Shown: positions 1 through 10,781, counted from the stretch's first letter. The stretch is DNA of 64,000 bases from Fagopyrum homotropicum (GCA_033239125.1 BSWB01000001.1:2740501-2804500), one strand, 5' to 3'. A program made the numbers and translations. The notes: a model not told the origin generated them from the sequence alone.

Positions 1-242
1 TCTATATGCATATTCCATGGTGTTCGGTATCTTAGGTGTGACAAATAAAGAGACTTTGCTTCACAATTTTTCGCCATCTCCATACTTTCCTTAGGAAATC
101 CCTTTAGACTCTCCACACAAAATTGTTTGATGAGCTCCGATTTCTTGGCTACATTTGAATCTACATGTTTTGATGGGTAATGTACAAGTAAGATAAAAAT
201 AAATGAGTTATTAACTTATAATGTTATTACGACTTACCTTTT
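1..242 (-). pseudogene. Truncated fourth monooxygenase copy (copy D): start of exon 5 plus intron 4
   Basis: This stretch is a close match to 13957-14200, which holds the start of exon 5 and intron 4 of monooxygenase copy A. On the - strand it has the splice donor AAAAG|GTAAGT near 235-240, intron 4, an acceptor, and an open exon-5 segment with the family motif LSHLRYRTPWN. Homology stops abruptly at about 242, where LINE endonuclease sequence begins, so exons 1-4 are absent here. The rest of exon 5 would lie left of the window. The arrangement fits a tandem copy of gene A that lost its 5' half to a rearrangement involving a LINE. Whether it is transcribed is unknown. If the LINE frame were spliced onto exon 5 through this donor, it would enter in the wrong phase. 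Confidence 0.8.
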
Positions 243-1145
243 GACACTGGGGAATTTCTTGAGGAAGGGCTTGAGGATCCGCAGCTTCTTTGTGAGCCTG
301 AACATGGGGTTCCCCTGAACATCAGCATTCCAGGCATCTCTAACAGTGTCACCAAAGTTCTCATGTTTGGCCCACAAGTTGTTGAAGCGGAAGGGGAAGG
401 ATCTCCGAGGGGAAGATTGCTCGGTGAAAAGCAGTGCAGGAGAGTGGTCGGAGATGTCCGCGACACCAAAGTGAGCATGAAAGTTAGGGAAGGCTGCGGT
501 CCAAGCATTGTTAGAAATGATGCGATCTAATTTGCTCCATATACGATTCACCGTTTGCTTATTGGTCCAGGTGAACTTGCAGCCAGAGAATGGTAGGTCG
601 GATATGCCATTTTGCACAAAGCAGGATTCGATCTCATCAGAGGTCTGGGTGAAGTTGTGATGGCTGTTGGAAATTTTCTCGTCAGGGGATAAGGTCACAT
701 TAAAATCCCCCATCAGGACCCATGGGCAGCTGGAGTTAAGCATCCGAAGGGTAGTGATCGAGTTCCAAAGTCCCACGCGATCAGCCAAAACGTTGTGGGC
801 GTATACAAAGGAGAACTCGGCAAAGATAGCTTGATCTGGGTTCAGGAGTGGCTTGGAGATCAGGCAGTGGATGAGTTGGTCTGTGATGATGGTGGTTGAA
901 ACATTGATCTTGGCAGGGTTCCACCACACCCAGATGCGACAATTATGAGAATGTGGGGAGTTTGAAATGTGTTTCCAGGATGGGAAGAGGGAGGTCGAGA
1001 CTTGGAGCTCGTTGTCTGAGCGAAGGCGAGTTTCCAGAATAGCAAACAGATCAAGGTGGTGCTTCTTAGCAAGTGTTTGAACGGCTTTTTGTTTCAGAGG
1101 GTCATTGAGACCCCTGATGTTCCAAGAACAGGATCGTACTAACAT
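243..1145 (-). pseudogene. LINE ORF2 fragment: AP-type endonuclease domain
   Basis: About 300 open codons start at an ATG at 1145. The endonuclease/exonuclease/phosphatase fold used by plant LINEs to nick target DNA is recognisable: CSWNIRGLND at the start, then ETR, GDFN about halfway, LDRIISN, and the catalytic SDHSPALL near residue 230. The endonuclease domain looks complete. The frame then runs through LTKKLRILKPFLKK into the junction and stops within the monooxygenase splice donor. The normal ORF2 would continue for about 1000 more residues with reverse transcriptase, so the protein cannot retrotranspose. Confidence 0.85.
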
Positions 1146-1451
1146 TAAACAATGGTATTTGGTTCATTGCTTGCACTTGCAATCAATGGGGAGGATGGGT
1201 GATTGGTTGGGAGGGCAGGGGAAGCGTGATTTTGGATGAGGGAGTCATTAGGTGGTGAATAGGAGTTTTGGATAGGGGGGTTGGGGAATTCGGCGTGGGA
1301 AACAAGCGGTAGTTTGGTTGTTTAGGACCATCAGAAGTATGCTCCAGGGATCTCGGCAAACTGGAGGAGATCACAAGGGAAGCGGGAGGAGTGTTCATCA
1401 GGGTTTTGGGAGGCCTAGGAGGCCCGATGGGCCCATTCGGGGGGTGATGGA

Positions 1452-2866
1452 TCAGCCTGGAGGGTTCTGGGGTGGGGAGAATGGGGGGAGGCAGTTTTGG
1501 GGATTCAAGGAGGGTGTATTGAGGGGTTTAGTGCTCCATGGTTTGCGAGTGACACCCTCCGAAGTTGTCTGTTTGGGGAGTGGGCAGCAGTGTCCGAAAA
1601 CAAGACAAGAGTCGCAACGAGGGGGTAGCCAGTCATAAGTAACTTTTTGGATGAAGGTGGCGCCATTGGGGCCGGAGAGAGTGATCTCGCGAAGCAGTGG
1701 TCGAGAGGCATGGATCTCGACAAGAATCCTGGCAAACCCTAGGCGATCATGGTTGATAGAGCATGCGTTAGTCAGGATGGGCGTCCCCAGGGCAGACCCG
1801 ATCTTGGCCAGCATCGTCTTAGAGCAAAATCTAAAGTTAAGGTTGTGGAGAGTGGCCCATACCGGCACAGAGTGGAGACTAGAGTAGTCCAAGGGCAGGT
1901 CAGTGGTCCAGCGTTTCAGAAGTAGGGTGGTGGAGCCATTAGCTATCCAGGGACTACCGAGTAGTATGGAGTTCAGATCATCTTCTCAAGAGAAGTGGAA
2001 AACGAAAATCCCGTTCTCTTTCCGGGGCATTTTGGGCTTGGTTATGGTGTTCCAATGTTCCTCGGTGAACATTGAGAGCCTCAGGAAAGAGATAGGGCTG
2101 CCTAATGGGTAACCCACGAGGGTAAGGTTCCACTTCCTCATTGTGTCGTCAATGTCCTCATCAGTGAAAGGGATAAGGCCTGAGTCAAGCCCAGGGAAGA
2201 AGGGGAGGGGAACGTGGTTCCAAGCGATCCTTCTGGAAGCAATATCGCAATAGGAAGTCGGAGGGCCGACGTGTGAAGGAGGGTTGTTAATGCACGCATG
2301 CATTATAGGGGCTGGGGGGGTATCGAGGGGTCTACGTGCAAAGAGGCATGCATTGAATGCATAGTTTGAGGAACAGCTACCTCGGAATCAGTGCTCTTAG
2401 CAGAGTAGGGAGGCAGTGGGTCCATTACCGGCTCAGCATTTGGGGTATCCGAGGAGGCGGGAGGTGAAGGGTCAGAAACAGTACCATCCATGGATGGAAT
2501 TAGGCAGCCAGGAACAACAGGTGGTGTCGGAGGGAGGGTGGCAGTAGGACGCACATCCGTGTTGAGCTCCGGCTGGTTGGGGGGTGTTGGGTAGCAGTCA
2601 GCATTGGTTACATTCAAGGTTGGAGAGGTCAAAGGAGTTGGGCTCAGCGGTGGGAACACCAACGTAGACGAAAGGGCTGGTGGCAGGGGGTTCTTTGGGA
2701 GGAGTCTAAGGTTGTTTGATCGAATGGTCTCATCTGATAAGGGTTCAGGGGTTTTTTCGTGGTTAGCCCTAAGGCAGGCGTTGGTTTTGGGGCAGTGGGT
2801 AGGGGTGGATCCGGGGAGGTCGGAAATTTTAATGTTACGACGACGGGCCTTCCGGGAACCGGCCAT
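1452..2866 (-). pseudogene. LINE ORF1 (DUF4283 plus CCHC zinc knuckle), frameshifted
   Basis: The ORF starts at an ATG at 2866 with a basic, then proline-rich region of 187 codons ending at 2303. The next frame (2303-1986) carries the N-terminal DUF4283 signature WNLTLVGYPLG and FTEEHWN. A third frame (about 1985-1452) carries the rest of DUF4283 and a zinc knuckle of type CDSCLVFGHCC preceded by LPPR. Together these are the usual order of a plant LINE ORF1, an RNA-binding chaperone that coats the element transcript. At least two frame changes, near 2303 and 1986, break it. A further proline-rich tail lies between 1450 and 1150. Confidence 0.75.
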
Positions 2867-2990
2867 GGGGTGGCCTTAGGGGTGAGGTTGGGGGGGTGTG
2901 GGAGGCGCGCAGCCAGGCCTGCGCCAGGCGATGCAAAGCCGAACACCGGAGGGCTCAGGACTCAGGAGAGAGAAGAGAGCAAAAACATTT

Positions 2991-3428
2991 CAATCTCCAT
3001 CTTTAAGCTTCTTGGCTATGCCACTAGCTGTTGAATGTTGTTTTTTCCTTCTCGGTTCTTTCTCCAGACTAGAATGGACCGGAGGTTTATTATAATTTCC
3101 GATCCGTCGGTCTGGATAAGGACCGAAAACTCCAGTGTGGTCTGGACCGGATGCATAACCCTATTTGTAGCTGTAGTCGCTTCTCGTTTCTGTTGCTCGC
3201 CTCTAGCCTGGAGTGTTGCCGCCAGTTCTTGTTGGGATTGCCTTTCTGCCGCAATTTCTGAACACAACACCGTTTCCATGGTGCAAATATAGGGTATTAG
3301 GATTTGTTATTAGGACTGATAATTAAAATTGGATATTACGAATATTGGATATTATGAAACTTGGGTGTTAAGGGTACTCGATTTAAGTAACTAAGATTGG
3401 GTATTATAATTCATATTTTTAAGTATAA
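2991..3428. other. Flank of the LINE fragment, no recognised gene
   Basis: Mixed-composition DNA between the LINE 5' end and the microsatellite. It becomes AT-rich from about 3290. A short open frame of 87 codons on the - strand (3016-3279) is glutamine- and alanine-rich but matches nothing I recognise. I see no promoter or RNA gene. Confidence 0.5.
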
Positions 3429-3430
3429 CT

Positions 3431-3431
<1 letters not shown>

Positions 3432-3480
<49 letters not shown>
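3432..3480. repeat. (TAA)n trinucleotide microsatellite
   Basis: About sixteen uninterrupted TAA/AAT units in an AT-rich intergenic stretch. Confidence 0.95.
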
Positions 3481-3482
<2 letters not shown>

Positions 3483-3884
3483 TAGTGAAATTCAATTAGT
3501 CCATGTTGTAATAGGAGATGAGAGTGACAGCCATCAGTCAGGATTCGAAACCCACAAGGTCCTATTTTCTTTTTAAAAGAATCGTGTACATTTGGTAATC
3601 AAAATTGGATATTTTAGGTAAATTAGGTAATCACCCAATTATTATTTTTCCATTAGTACGAAAGACCTAGTTTATTACATATAAAACAAAAGGGCTGAAT
3701 TTATGGTTTTGTATACAATAAGAGTCCATTTATCCATTTAACTCAACTATATTTGGTCATGAAATCACAAATTTGACATATTAAATAAACAACCAAGAAG
3801 CAACATTTATAGTTCACCTTTGTATTTATAATACATTTAAGTTATTTCTTCGCGGCGCCTTCAAAGGTAGTATTTAATATGCGT

Positions 3885-4130
3885 GGATGTTATATTTTTC
3901 TTATATCTAACGTGGAGGACACATGCCTGGTGAGTCACACACAAACACGTAAGGTTCTATCCTAAAACCAATTGGAGGGGTAACCCATGTACTTATATAT
4001 TAGGCTCATAACATCTTGTGTTATCGATTTGAACACATTTTCTTCTCTTACATCTCAACAATAGGAAACCAAAGAACTACATCCTTGTAAGTAATTACCC
4101 AACAAAGATTTTGCTCAATACCTTCGTGAA
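3885..4130. repeat. Direct repeat, copy 1 of 2
   Basis: Matches 4700-4975 in the same orientation. Shared blocks include TATATTTTTCTTATATC, CCTAAAACCAATTGGA, ATGTACTTATATATTAGG, TGTGTTATCGATTTG and ATTACCCAACAA. The two copies are about 570 bp apart and clearly diverged, with small indels. They could be LTRs of a short decayed element or a local duplication. No TG...CA ends or coding remnant decided this. Confidence 0.65.
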
Positions 4131-4699
4131 AAACGAATAACTTTTTGATTAGATAATATTTCAAATTAACCAAAAAACAGCATAAGCATGCTCCGGAAGA
4201 CAAAAACTAAGAACAACACATGATTCATGTTGGATCACGTAGTGTTTTTTTTTTTAAATTACGTTTATATAGAATAAGGGGAGGATGTACATATATGTCA
4301 TCTTGATTGGAGTACATCAAGGCAAAAGAGGTGAGGATTCTAAATTAATTTGATCTCGGGGATTTTGACCCAAGAATTAGAATCCGAGGATCGATCCTTG
4401 CAATGGCTAGAGCGATTTTTGACTGAATGGGTGATCTTGTGTGGACATTCAATGGCGTTGCTACTAGAATTGTTGAATATTACATCATTTCTCTTCTTCT
4501 AGGTGAAGTAAATATAGGTGGCGATGCTAAAGAGTCGGATCTGGTTATAGAAGCTTTGTTCTTTCTAGCAAGGGAGTCAAGCCATATCCAAAGGTTGCTT
4601 GCAACCAATGATCCCAACATTTGGTGCTCTTGGATATATGGCAATAGCTTCCGACATTGTACTATTTGGAACTACAGTCCAAAAACCTCTCACTGCTTG
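4131..4699. other. Spacer between the two direct repeats
   Basis: AT-rich sequence with no recognised coding similarity. An open frame of 105 codons (4427-4744, +) runs into the second repeat and has no domain I can name, so it is not called as a gene. Confidence 0.5.
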
Positions 4700-4975
4700 G
4701 ATGTTATATTTTTCTTATATCCATTTCGGGACCAAACGACGTGAAGGACACATGTATGGTGAGCCACATATAAACATATAGGGTTCCATCCTAAAACCAA
4801 TTGGAAATAGTAGGGATAACTCATGTACTTATATATTAGGTTCATAATGTCTTGTGTTATCGATTTGGGACACATTTTCTTCCTTTACATCTCAAGTCTC
4901 AACAATAGGAAACCGAAGAGCTACATCCGCGTGTAAGTAATTACCCAACAATGATTTTGCTCAATACCTTCAATT
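4700..4975. repeat. Direct repeat, copy 2 of 2
   Basis: Second copy of the 3885-4130 sequence, slightly longer through small insertions such as an extra block in the TATCCATTTCGGGACC region. It ends in the same ATTACCCAACAATGATTTTG segment. Confidence 0.65.
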
Positions 4976-5449
4976 TACCAACTAGTAAATTGAGATAAAA
5001 ACCACAAACTAGCCTCCTACAGAAGCTCCTTCAAACCTAGATGACAACTTTATTTGAGTGAGTATATATATATATATATGGATTTTGTCAAGTTGGAATC
5101 TTTCTTATGGCATGGAATATGAATCTCTCACAATCACACAATCTGACAAAATACAAGATTAATTGTTGTTAATGTGTCCCTATAATTATTTTTAGATGCA
5201 ATATATACACTAACTTTTTATATGATTGAACAAAATATCAGATTTATTGTAATATTTTGAACATATTTTTATTTTGTCAAATTTTATATACACATTCATT
5301 TTCTTAAACAAAAAAAACACAACTCTACAGTTTCGAACTTAAGTCCATACGCCCTCCCTAACCCTATTACCAATTTGACAATTTATAACTTTTTAGTTTT
5401 CATTTGAAATACCACTCTAGAGTCTAGACATTGGTTACTTATTCTCGAG
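4976..5449. other. AT-rich intergenic DNA
   Basis: Nothing recognised beyond a short (TA)n run near 5065-5080 and homopolymer A/T tracts. Confidence 0.5.
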
Positions 5450-5815
5450 CGTGCTAACGATCGTTAGCAATAGCTAACAACCATGAACACGTTCGAAACA
5501 ATGTCACGATCATGTTGTAGCGACTGCAAAGGCCATTACACGACCGTAATAGTTGTTATATTTTTTTACCTATAACAGTCTTTATCTAGTGCTAACGACC
5601 TTTATAGAACGACTATTGCAGTCATATAACAGTCGTTACAAACATATCTTTTTTAATGCCTTGTAACGGTCGTTACCACTAGCAACCGACCGTTACAACA
5701 TGGCCATAAGGACTATTACAAGACCGTAAAGATCGTTAAAGGCATTTTTTTTTTAAAAATGCCTTGTAATGGTCGTTTGCTAGTGATAACCGTTACAAGC
5801 ATTAAACCAAAGGTC
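5450..5815. repeat. Palindrome-rich block of CGTTA/TAACG motifs
   Basis: Many short copies of TAACGACC, AACGGTCGTTA and CCGTTACAA occur in both orientations. They include a perfect 16-bp palindrome, GCTAACGATCGTTAGC, at 5453-5468, and two copies of ATGCCTTGTAA(C/T)GGTCGTT near 5657 and 5759. Dense inverted subterminal motifs of this kind are typical of CACTA-type DNA transposon ends. No CACTA terminus or transposase is visible, so that assignment is only a suggestion. Confidence 0.5.
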
Positions 5816-6603
5816 CGACGATGAGAAAAGGGTTTTGAAACGTTGTAAAGTTTGTAGATTTAACAATCATACATTTCTTCGCCTTTTGGTATCAGTGTCT
5901 AAATTATCCGCATCGATTATAAATATTGATATTTTGAGAACTTGTATAAATTAACGCTTGAAGATTTAACAACATTCTGAGAACTTGTATAGAAGGTTTT
6001 GAAACGTCAGAAAGTGTGTAGATTAAAATTTCTTAACCATAAGACAAGTTCGATCACTTTGTTGCATTTGTTGAGAACAAACGGAGTTTGCCTGGAGATT
6101 AGAAATAGATCATTTTTTTGCAAAAGCGTGTTGATTCCACTAGATCTTCTAGGATTGAACTTGGTTTGGGGAGAGACGTCTACCTTTACCTCGAGGGTTC
6201 CTACTTGTCATCGATTTACCGATTTTTACATCTTTCTAGCTTTTTTTGCGAGAGCGTGATTTGTTTTGGTTTTCTACCTGTTTTCTATGTACCAAAAGGG
6301 TTTGACTTACTTTCTACAATTGTTAGAACGTCTTTGGGTTGAGTTGATCATGGTCTTTATTGATTGAGATAAGGTAAATGCTAGCTTTGACAATTACCTA
6401 TATTTTCATTGAGTGGACCCGTTGGGTAGGTTTTAGTCTATCATGTTCTTGTTAGAAGGTTTGTTTAATAATAAATTTTGTTGTATACGTACTTGAGTGG
6501 ACTCGTTGTGAGGTTCACAACCTGATAACATCTCGGGTTTCTAAATTCGGGGTGTTGTAAAAATTGAATAGAGAAAAAATTATATCAGTTTGAGGGGAAA
6601 AAA
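5816..6603. other. Intergenic DNA with LTR-like right end, target of the LINE insertion
   Basis: Contains a short internal repeat (GTTTTGAAACGTTGTAAAG near 5837 and a similar copy near 5996). Near 6535-6560 it has GGGTTTCTAAATTCGGGGTGTTGTAA, which resembles the TGGGGTGTTACA end of the gypsy LTRs elsewhere in this window. It may be a decayed LTR. No coding domain was seen. Confidence 0.35.
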
Positions 6604-6656
6604 AGAAAAGTATAGTTTTTTTTTTTTTGATACATAGGTAAAAAAACTTAGGAGAA

Positions 6657-9600
6657 TCAATTTCTAGAAACCGATTGTCCTAAAGCATCCTTTCGGATGA
6701 GGTCTTGAACATCTTCTGGAATTGCATCCACTTCCATCATGCCATTGTGTCCGTGTGAAGCAATCTTGTCCGCAACCGTGTTGATCTCCCTAAAAACATG
6801 TTGTGCGGTGAAGCTACGGAAATCATACATAATAATGGTAATATCGTTAATCATCATGTCGAGTTTCCATGGTGGCTTCCAATTTCGCTTAATCGAGTTG
6901 ATGAGCGTAAGACTATCTCCTTCTATCTCGATGCATGTAATTCCGCACTCCTTTGCCTTTTGAAGGCCAAATCTCAAAGCAAGTGCTTCTCCTTCCAAAA
7001 CGGACTCAGCATTACACTTGCCGCATCCTACGGCCGTAGGAATCGCATGTTGATTCCGAATGATAAAACCATACGCGCAGTTGTTTGTTGAATTAAATGA
7101 AGCATCAAAATTGATTTTAAAGGAACCATCCTTTGGTCGTTGCCATTTAATGTTTTTCTTCTTCCTTCTTTGTGGTTTCGTTGATGTAGAAATCTTGTTT
7201 TGGTCGGAATTTGCTAGATCCCAACTAGCAATTTGGTTAATAGCAGTGGTTTTGACGTTCGGTGGAAATTTTGTTTTGTTAAAAACGAATTGATTTCTGG
7301 CCATCCACATGTTCCACCAAATTACCACTACAAGTTTCATATCTTTATTCGAAATTGACTCCTTGAGTTCAAACAATGACTCAGTGATTCCTTGATTATC
7401 TATATCGATATTTTGTAAACTAGATTTTACATTTTGATTGTCGATAGTTGTTATCATGATTGGACATTGGAAGAAAAGATGCTTAGCACTTTCAGTATGG
7501 TGGTTACAGAACTCACAATTCATGACTATCGGGATTCTCTGTCTGTCAAAATTTTGTTTTGTAGGTAGGTCATTCATAGCGAACTTCCATAAAAAATTTC
7601 TAATTTTAGGCATAATGTCCATTTTCCAAATCCATGTTTTATCCAAGGTAACACCAGTTTTCCGTTTTTGTATCAACTCCAAAGATGATTTCGTGGAATA
7701 CCACCCCTCCTCATTTCCGGACCAATATAGACGGTCGCGGATTTCAGTTTTGGGGAGGTTATAATTCTTAACTTTGTCTAATACGTTACTTGGCAAAATT
7801 GTTTTTAACTGATCTATTTTCTGTTGGTCCCATTCTTTATTAGTAATGTACGCGGAAGTTAATTCTGCCAAGTTGACCCCACTCTGGTTTATCATGACGT
7901 GTTTAAGTGGTTTATCCAGCAACCACTTATCCGTCCAAAATCTAACCGTATTTCCATCGCCTATTCTCCAGGCCAACCCATTATCAAATTCTTTATGTAA
8001 TTTAAACAAGTTTTTCCATTGCCATGACACATTCTTTCCACATTCGTAATTCCAGAGGCTCGTCCCTTTTAAGTATTTTTCTTCTACAGTTTTGACCCAA
8101 ATGTTATCTGGTTCTGCCATTATTTTCCACAAGAGCTTCATTTGTAGTGCTTTGTTCATGTCTTCTGCTTTTCTTATCCCCGTTCCACCTAGACATCGAG
8201 GTTTACAAATCTTATCCCAACTGATCAAAGGATGGTGGTTAAGTCCCTTATTCCAAAAGAAGTTTCTATTAATTTTGTCCAATTCATTATGTATACTTCC
8301 CGGTAACATAAACGCCTGCATTAAATAGCATGGTTTTGCGTTAAGGTTAGCTTTTATTAACGTTATTCTTCCTTCTTGAGACAAAGATGATGCTTTCCAT
8401 TTAGTCAGTTGTTGTTTAGTCTTAGTGATGACGGAATGAAATATGTCTTTGTTGACACGTCCATTGATAATTGGGCATCCTAGGTATTGTTCTAGATTGG
8501 TAGAAATGTTGATTCCAAGGTGGCCTTGAATTCTTCTCCTATTACTTTGATCTACATTGCTGGTAGTTTGAAACATGGATTTATGATAATTGATAATCTG
8601 GCCAGATATGTCACAAAAGTCCTTCAGCACCAACCGAACCATTTCATTAGCTTGTGCTGAGGTTTTGGTAAAAATAATAATATCATCTGCGAAAGATAAA
8701 AACGGGATTCTAGTCCCATTTTTTGAAATAGGGAAGCCAATAGCTTTGGGATTTTCATTTGATATTTTTTGTAAGTTTCTAGCTAACACCTCCGAACAAA
8801 GATTGAACAAAAGAGGAGATAGTGGATCGCCTTGTCTAAGTCCCCGTTGCGGAGTAAATATCTTAGTGGGTGAATCATTGATTAGTAACGAATATGAAAC
8901 CGTTGAAATACACTCATGAATCCAATTCCGGAATTTTTCTCCAAATCCAAATTTGGCCATCACCGCTTTAAGGAATTCCCATTCAACTTTGTCATAGGCT
9001 TTCTCCATGTCCAATTTAATAGCCATATATCCTTCCTTTCCTTTTTTTGATTTGAAACCATGGAAGATTTCATGGGCAATGAGCACATTGTCGTGAATTG
9101 CTCTATTTTTAACGAAAGCACTTTGTAAAGGATGGATAAGTTTTGGGAGGATTAGACTCGGTCTTTTTGCTAAAATTTTCGAGATAATTTTATAAACCGT
9201 TGAAACTAAACTGATAGGTCTATAATGTGATGTTGTTGTTGGGTTATCAATCTTTGGTAGGAGTGTTATAAAAGTGTGATTAAGTTGTCTAAGAATTTTT
9301 CCGTTCCTGTAAAAACTCTTGACAGCTCTAGTGACTGATGGTCCTACGATATGCCAGTATTTTTGATAAAAACCTGTTGGCATCCCATCCGGGCCTGGCG
9401 ATTTGTCAGCTCCTATATTGAATATAGCTTCCTTAATTTCACTTGTAGAGAAAGGCATTTCCAATTTCAAATTCTCATCAGAGGTAATTTCTGGTAGGAT
9501 CACCTGCAACTGGTTTAGTAGTTTATTGCTTTCAATTGGTTTGGATTGAAATCGAGTTTTGTAGTCATTTACAAATTCCTCATCAATGTCAGTATCTTTT

Positions 9601-10781
9601 GCTAGGATTTCTCCATTATTTTTAGTAATCGTTGTAATTATCTTTTTATTTCTTCGGCCCGTTGCTTTTCTATGAAAAAATTTGGTGTTCTTATCACCAA
9701 ATTGTAAATTTGTTGTCTTGGCTCGTTGTGTCCAATATTTATGTTGGTATTCTATTAGACACTCTCTTTTTCTTGTCAATCTGTTAATCTTATTATTAAT
9801 GTCATGGTGAAATTGTGAGAAAATCACTTTTTGTAGTCGTTCTAGTTCGTCATCCACTTTGAGTAGTTGTTTGTTTATATTACCAAATTTTTCTCGACTC
9901 CATTGTTTTAATTTTTGTTTCAGTAGACTAGTCTTCTTGACTAAATTAAACATTTCTGTACCTTGGTATTGGTTCCTCCATACTTGCTTCACAATGTTTT
10001 CGCAATCATGTCTTAGCATCCACATTGATTCGAATCTAAACGGTTTGTTTTTTATGGTTGTTTGATTATTTTGTAAATTAATGGAAATCATACAATGATC
10101 GGAGTTTGTAAAAGCATGATTCCTGGTATGTAAACTGGGATATTGTTGTATGATTTCCATGGAGGTCATCACTCTATCTAATTTTTCGTAAGTGTTATTA
10201 TCTCCTTCTTTCTTTTTCTTCCAAGTGAAGTCATTACCTTTGGTTGTTAAGTTTGTTAGGAAGAATTGGTTAGTCAATTGCAAAAGTTTGTCGAATCTAT
10301 TGTTCGCTATTGTAGCTCCTCCTTTTTTGTCCGATGGTTCCATCAAGTCATTATAGTCACCCATAACAATCATCGGTAATTGGATACTCTCCATAACATT
10401 GTGAAGTTCAATCCAAAACGGAAGTTTCAATTGCTCGTTCGGCGGTGCATATATGAAGACGATCATAGATTCAAATTGTGAATTAAAATTTGTATGTTTA
10501 ACCAGTAGAAACCTCGGTGAGGCTTTAATAATTTCCACCTTTTCCCCTTTAATTTGGTATTCTTTCCAGAGTAGGCACAATCCCCCCGCAAATCCCATCG
10601 CTGGAATAAAAAATATTTTATCGAAACCTGCACTTTTCCATACCCTTTCCTCGGGCTCGTCTTTCGTTTTTGTCTCAGCTAGCATAATCATTTGAATATT
10701 CTCATTTTTACAAGTCAGATTTAAATTGGTCCAGAAATTCTTTTTCTTCATACCTCTACAGTTCCAAAAGGCGATCTTCAT
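6657..10781 (-). CDS. LINE ORF2 polyprotein: endonuclease, reverse transcriptase, RNase H
   Basis: About 1374 residues from the ATG at 10781, which shares its A with the ORF1 stop. An in-frame TTG lies one codon upstream. The N-terminal AP-type endonuclease (residues 1-235) has KIAFWNCRG, ETKT, GDYND, LDRVMTS and SDHCMISI. The reverse transcriptase (about 460-750) has SPGPDGMP, ITLLPKID, YRPISLV, KLDMEKAYDKVEW, RQGDPLSPLLF and the catalytic FADD near residue 698. A zinc-binding RT-associated domain has CEFC plus HLFFQCP near 1087-1105. RNase H (about 1222-1345) has NFDAS, EGEAL, EGDSL and ADKIA, so all four acidic residues are present. This is the full domain set of plant L1-type elements. 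The protein nicks DNA and copies element RNA at the nick. No disabling change is visible. Confidence 0.93.
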   Translation of the reverse strand: MKIAFWNCRGMKKKNFWTNLNLTCKNENIQMIMLAETKTKDEPEERVWKSAGFDKIFFIPAMGFAGGLCLLWKEYQIKGEKVEIIKASPRFLLVKHTNFNSQFESMIVFIYAPPNEQLKLPFWIELHNVMESIQLPMIVMGDYNDLMEPSDKKGGATIANNRFDKLLQLTNQFFLTNLTTKGNDFTWKKKKEGDNNTYEKLDRVMTSMEIIQQYPSLHTRNHAFTNSDHCMISINLQNNQTTIKNKPFRFESMWMLRHDCENIVKQVWRNQYQGTEMFNLVKKTSLLKQKLKQWSREKFGNINKQLLKVDDELERLQKVIFSQFHHDINNKINRLTRKRECLIEYQHKYWTQRAKTTNLQFGDKNTKFFHRKATGRRNKKIITTITKNNGEILAKDTDIDEEFVNDYKTRFQSKPIESNKLLNQLQVILPEITSDENLKLEMPFSTSEIKEAIFNIGADKSPGPDGMPTGFYQKYWHIVGPSVTRAVKSFYRNGKILRQLNHTFITLLPKIDNPTTTSHYRPISLVSTVYKIISKILAKRPSLILPKLIHPLQSAFVKNRAIHDNVLIAHEIFHGFKSKKGKEGYMAIKLDMEKAYDKVEWEFLKAVMAKFGFGEKFRNWIHECISTVSYSLLINDSPTKIFTPQRGLRQGDPLSPLLFNLCSEVLARNLQKISNENPKAIGFPISKNGTRIPFLSFADDIIIFTKTSAQANEMVRLVLKDFCDISGQIINYHKSMFQTTSNVDQSNRRRIQGHLGINISTNLEQYLGCPIINGRVNKDIFHSVITKTKQQLTKWKASSLSQEGRITLIKANLNAKPCYLMQAFMLPGSIHNELDKINRNFFWNKGLNHHPLISWDKICKPRCLGGTGIRKAEDMNKALQMKLLWKIMAEPDNIWVKTVEEKYLKGTSLWNYECGKNVSWQWKNLFKLHKEFDNGLAWRIGDGNTVRFWTDKWLLDKPLKHVMINQSGVNLAELTSAYITNKEWDQQKIDQLKTILPSNVLDKVKNYNLPKTEIRDRLYWSGNEEGWYSTKSSLELIQKRKTGVTLDKTWIWKMDIMPKIRNFLWKFAMNDLPTKQNFDRQRIPIVMNCEFCNHHTESAKHLFFQCPIMITTIDNQNVKSSLQNIDIDNQGITESLFELKESISNKDMKLVVVIWWNMWMARNQFVFNKTKFPPNVKTTAINQIASWDLANSDQNKISTSTKPQRRKKKNIKWQRPKDGSFKINFDASFNSTNNCAYGFIIRNQHAIPTAVGCGKCNAESVLEGEALALRFGLQKAKECGITCIEIEGDSLTLINSIKRNWKPPWKLDMMINDITIIMYDFRSFTAQHVFREINTVADKIASHGHNGMMEVDAIPEDVQDLIRKDALGQSVSRN

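Larger units (their letters stand above)
243..2990 (-). mobile_element. LINE (non-LTR retrotransposon), 5' part only, broken
   Basis: Reading leftward, this holds the 5' untranslated region, ORF1 with a DUF4283 domain and a zinc knuckle, and the first 300 codons of ORF2 (endonuclease). It has no reverse transcriptase, RNase H or poly(A) tail. LINEs usually lose their 5' end and keep the 3' end, so this piece is truncated the wrong way round for an ordinary insertion. It ends inside monooxygenase sequence at about 242, which implies deletion or recombination after insertion. The G+C content is clearly higher than the AT-rich DNA to its right, including a proline-coding stretch. The right boundary near 2990 is approximate, and no target-site duplication was found. 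Confidence 0.8.

Noticed and set aside
3016..3292. 87-codon (-) and 85-codon (+) frames beside the LINE fragment
   Set aside because: Two overlapping frames on opposite strands without similarity to known proteins. The Q/A-rich - frame faintly resembles a gag start but could not be supported.
4427..4744. 105-codon open frame (+) in the spacer of the direct-repeat pair
   Set aside because: No recognisable domain, and it runs into the second repeat. The length is unremarkable for non-coding DNA.
5999..6342. Overlapping 86- and 74-codon frames (+)
   Set aside because: No domain, and the region looks like a decayed LTR or intergenic DNA.
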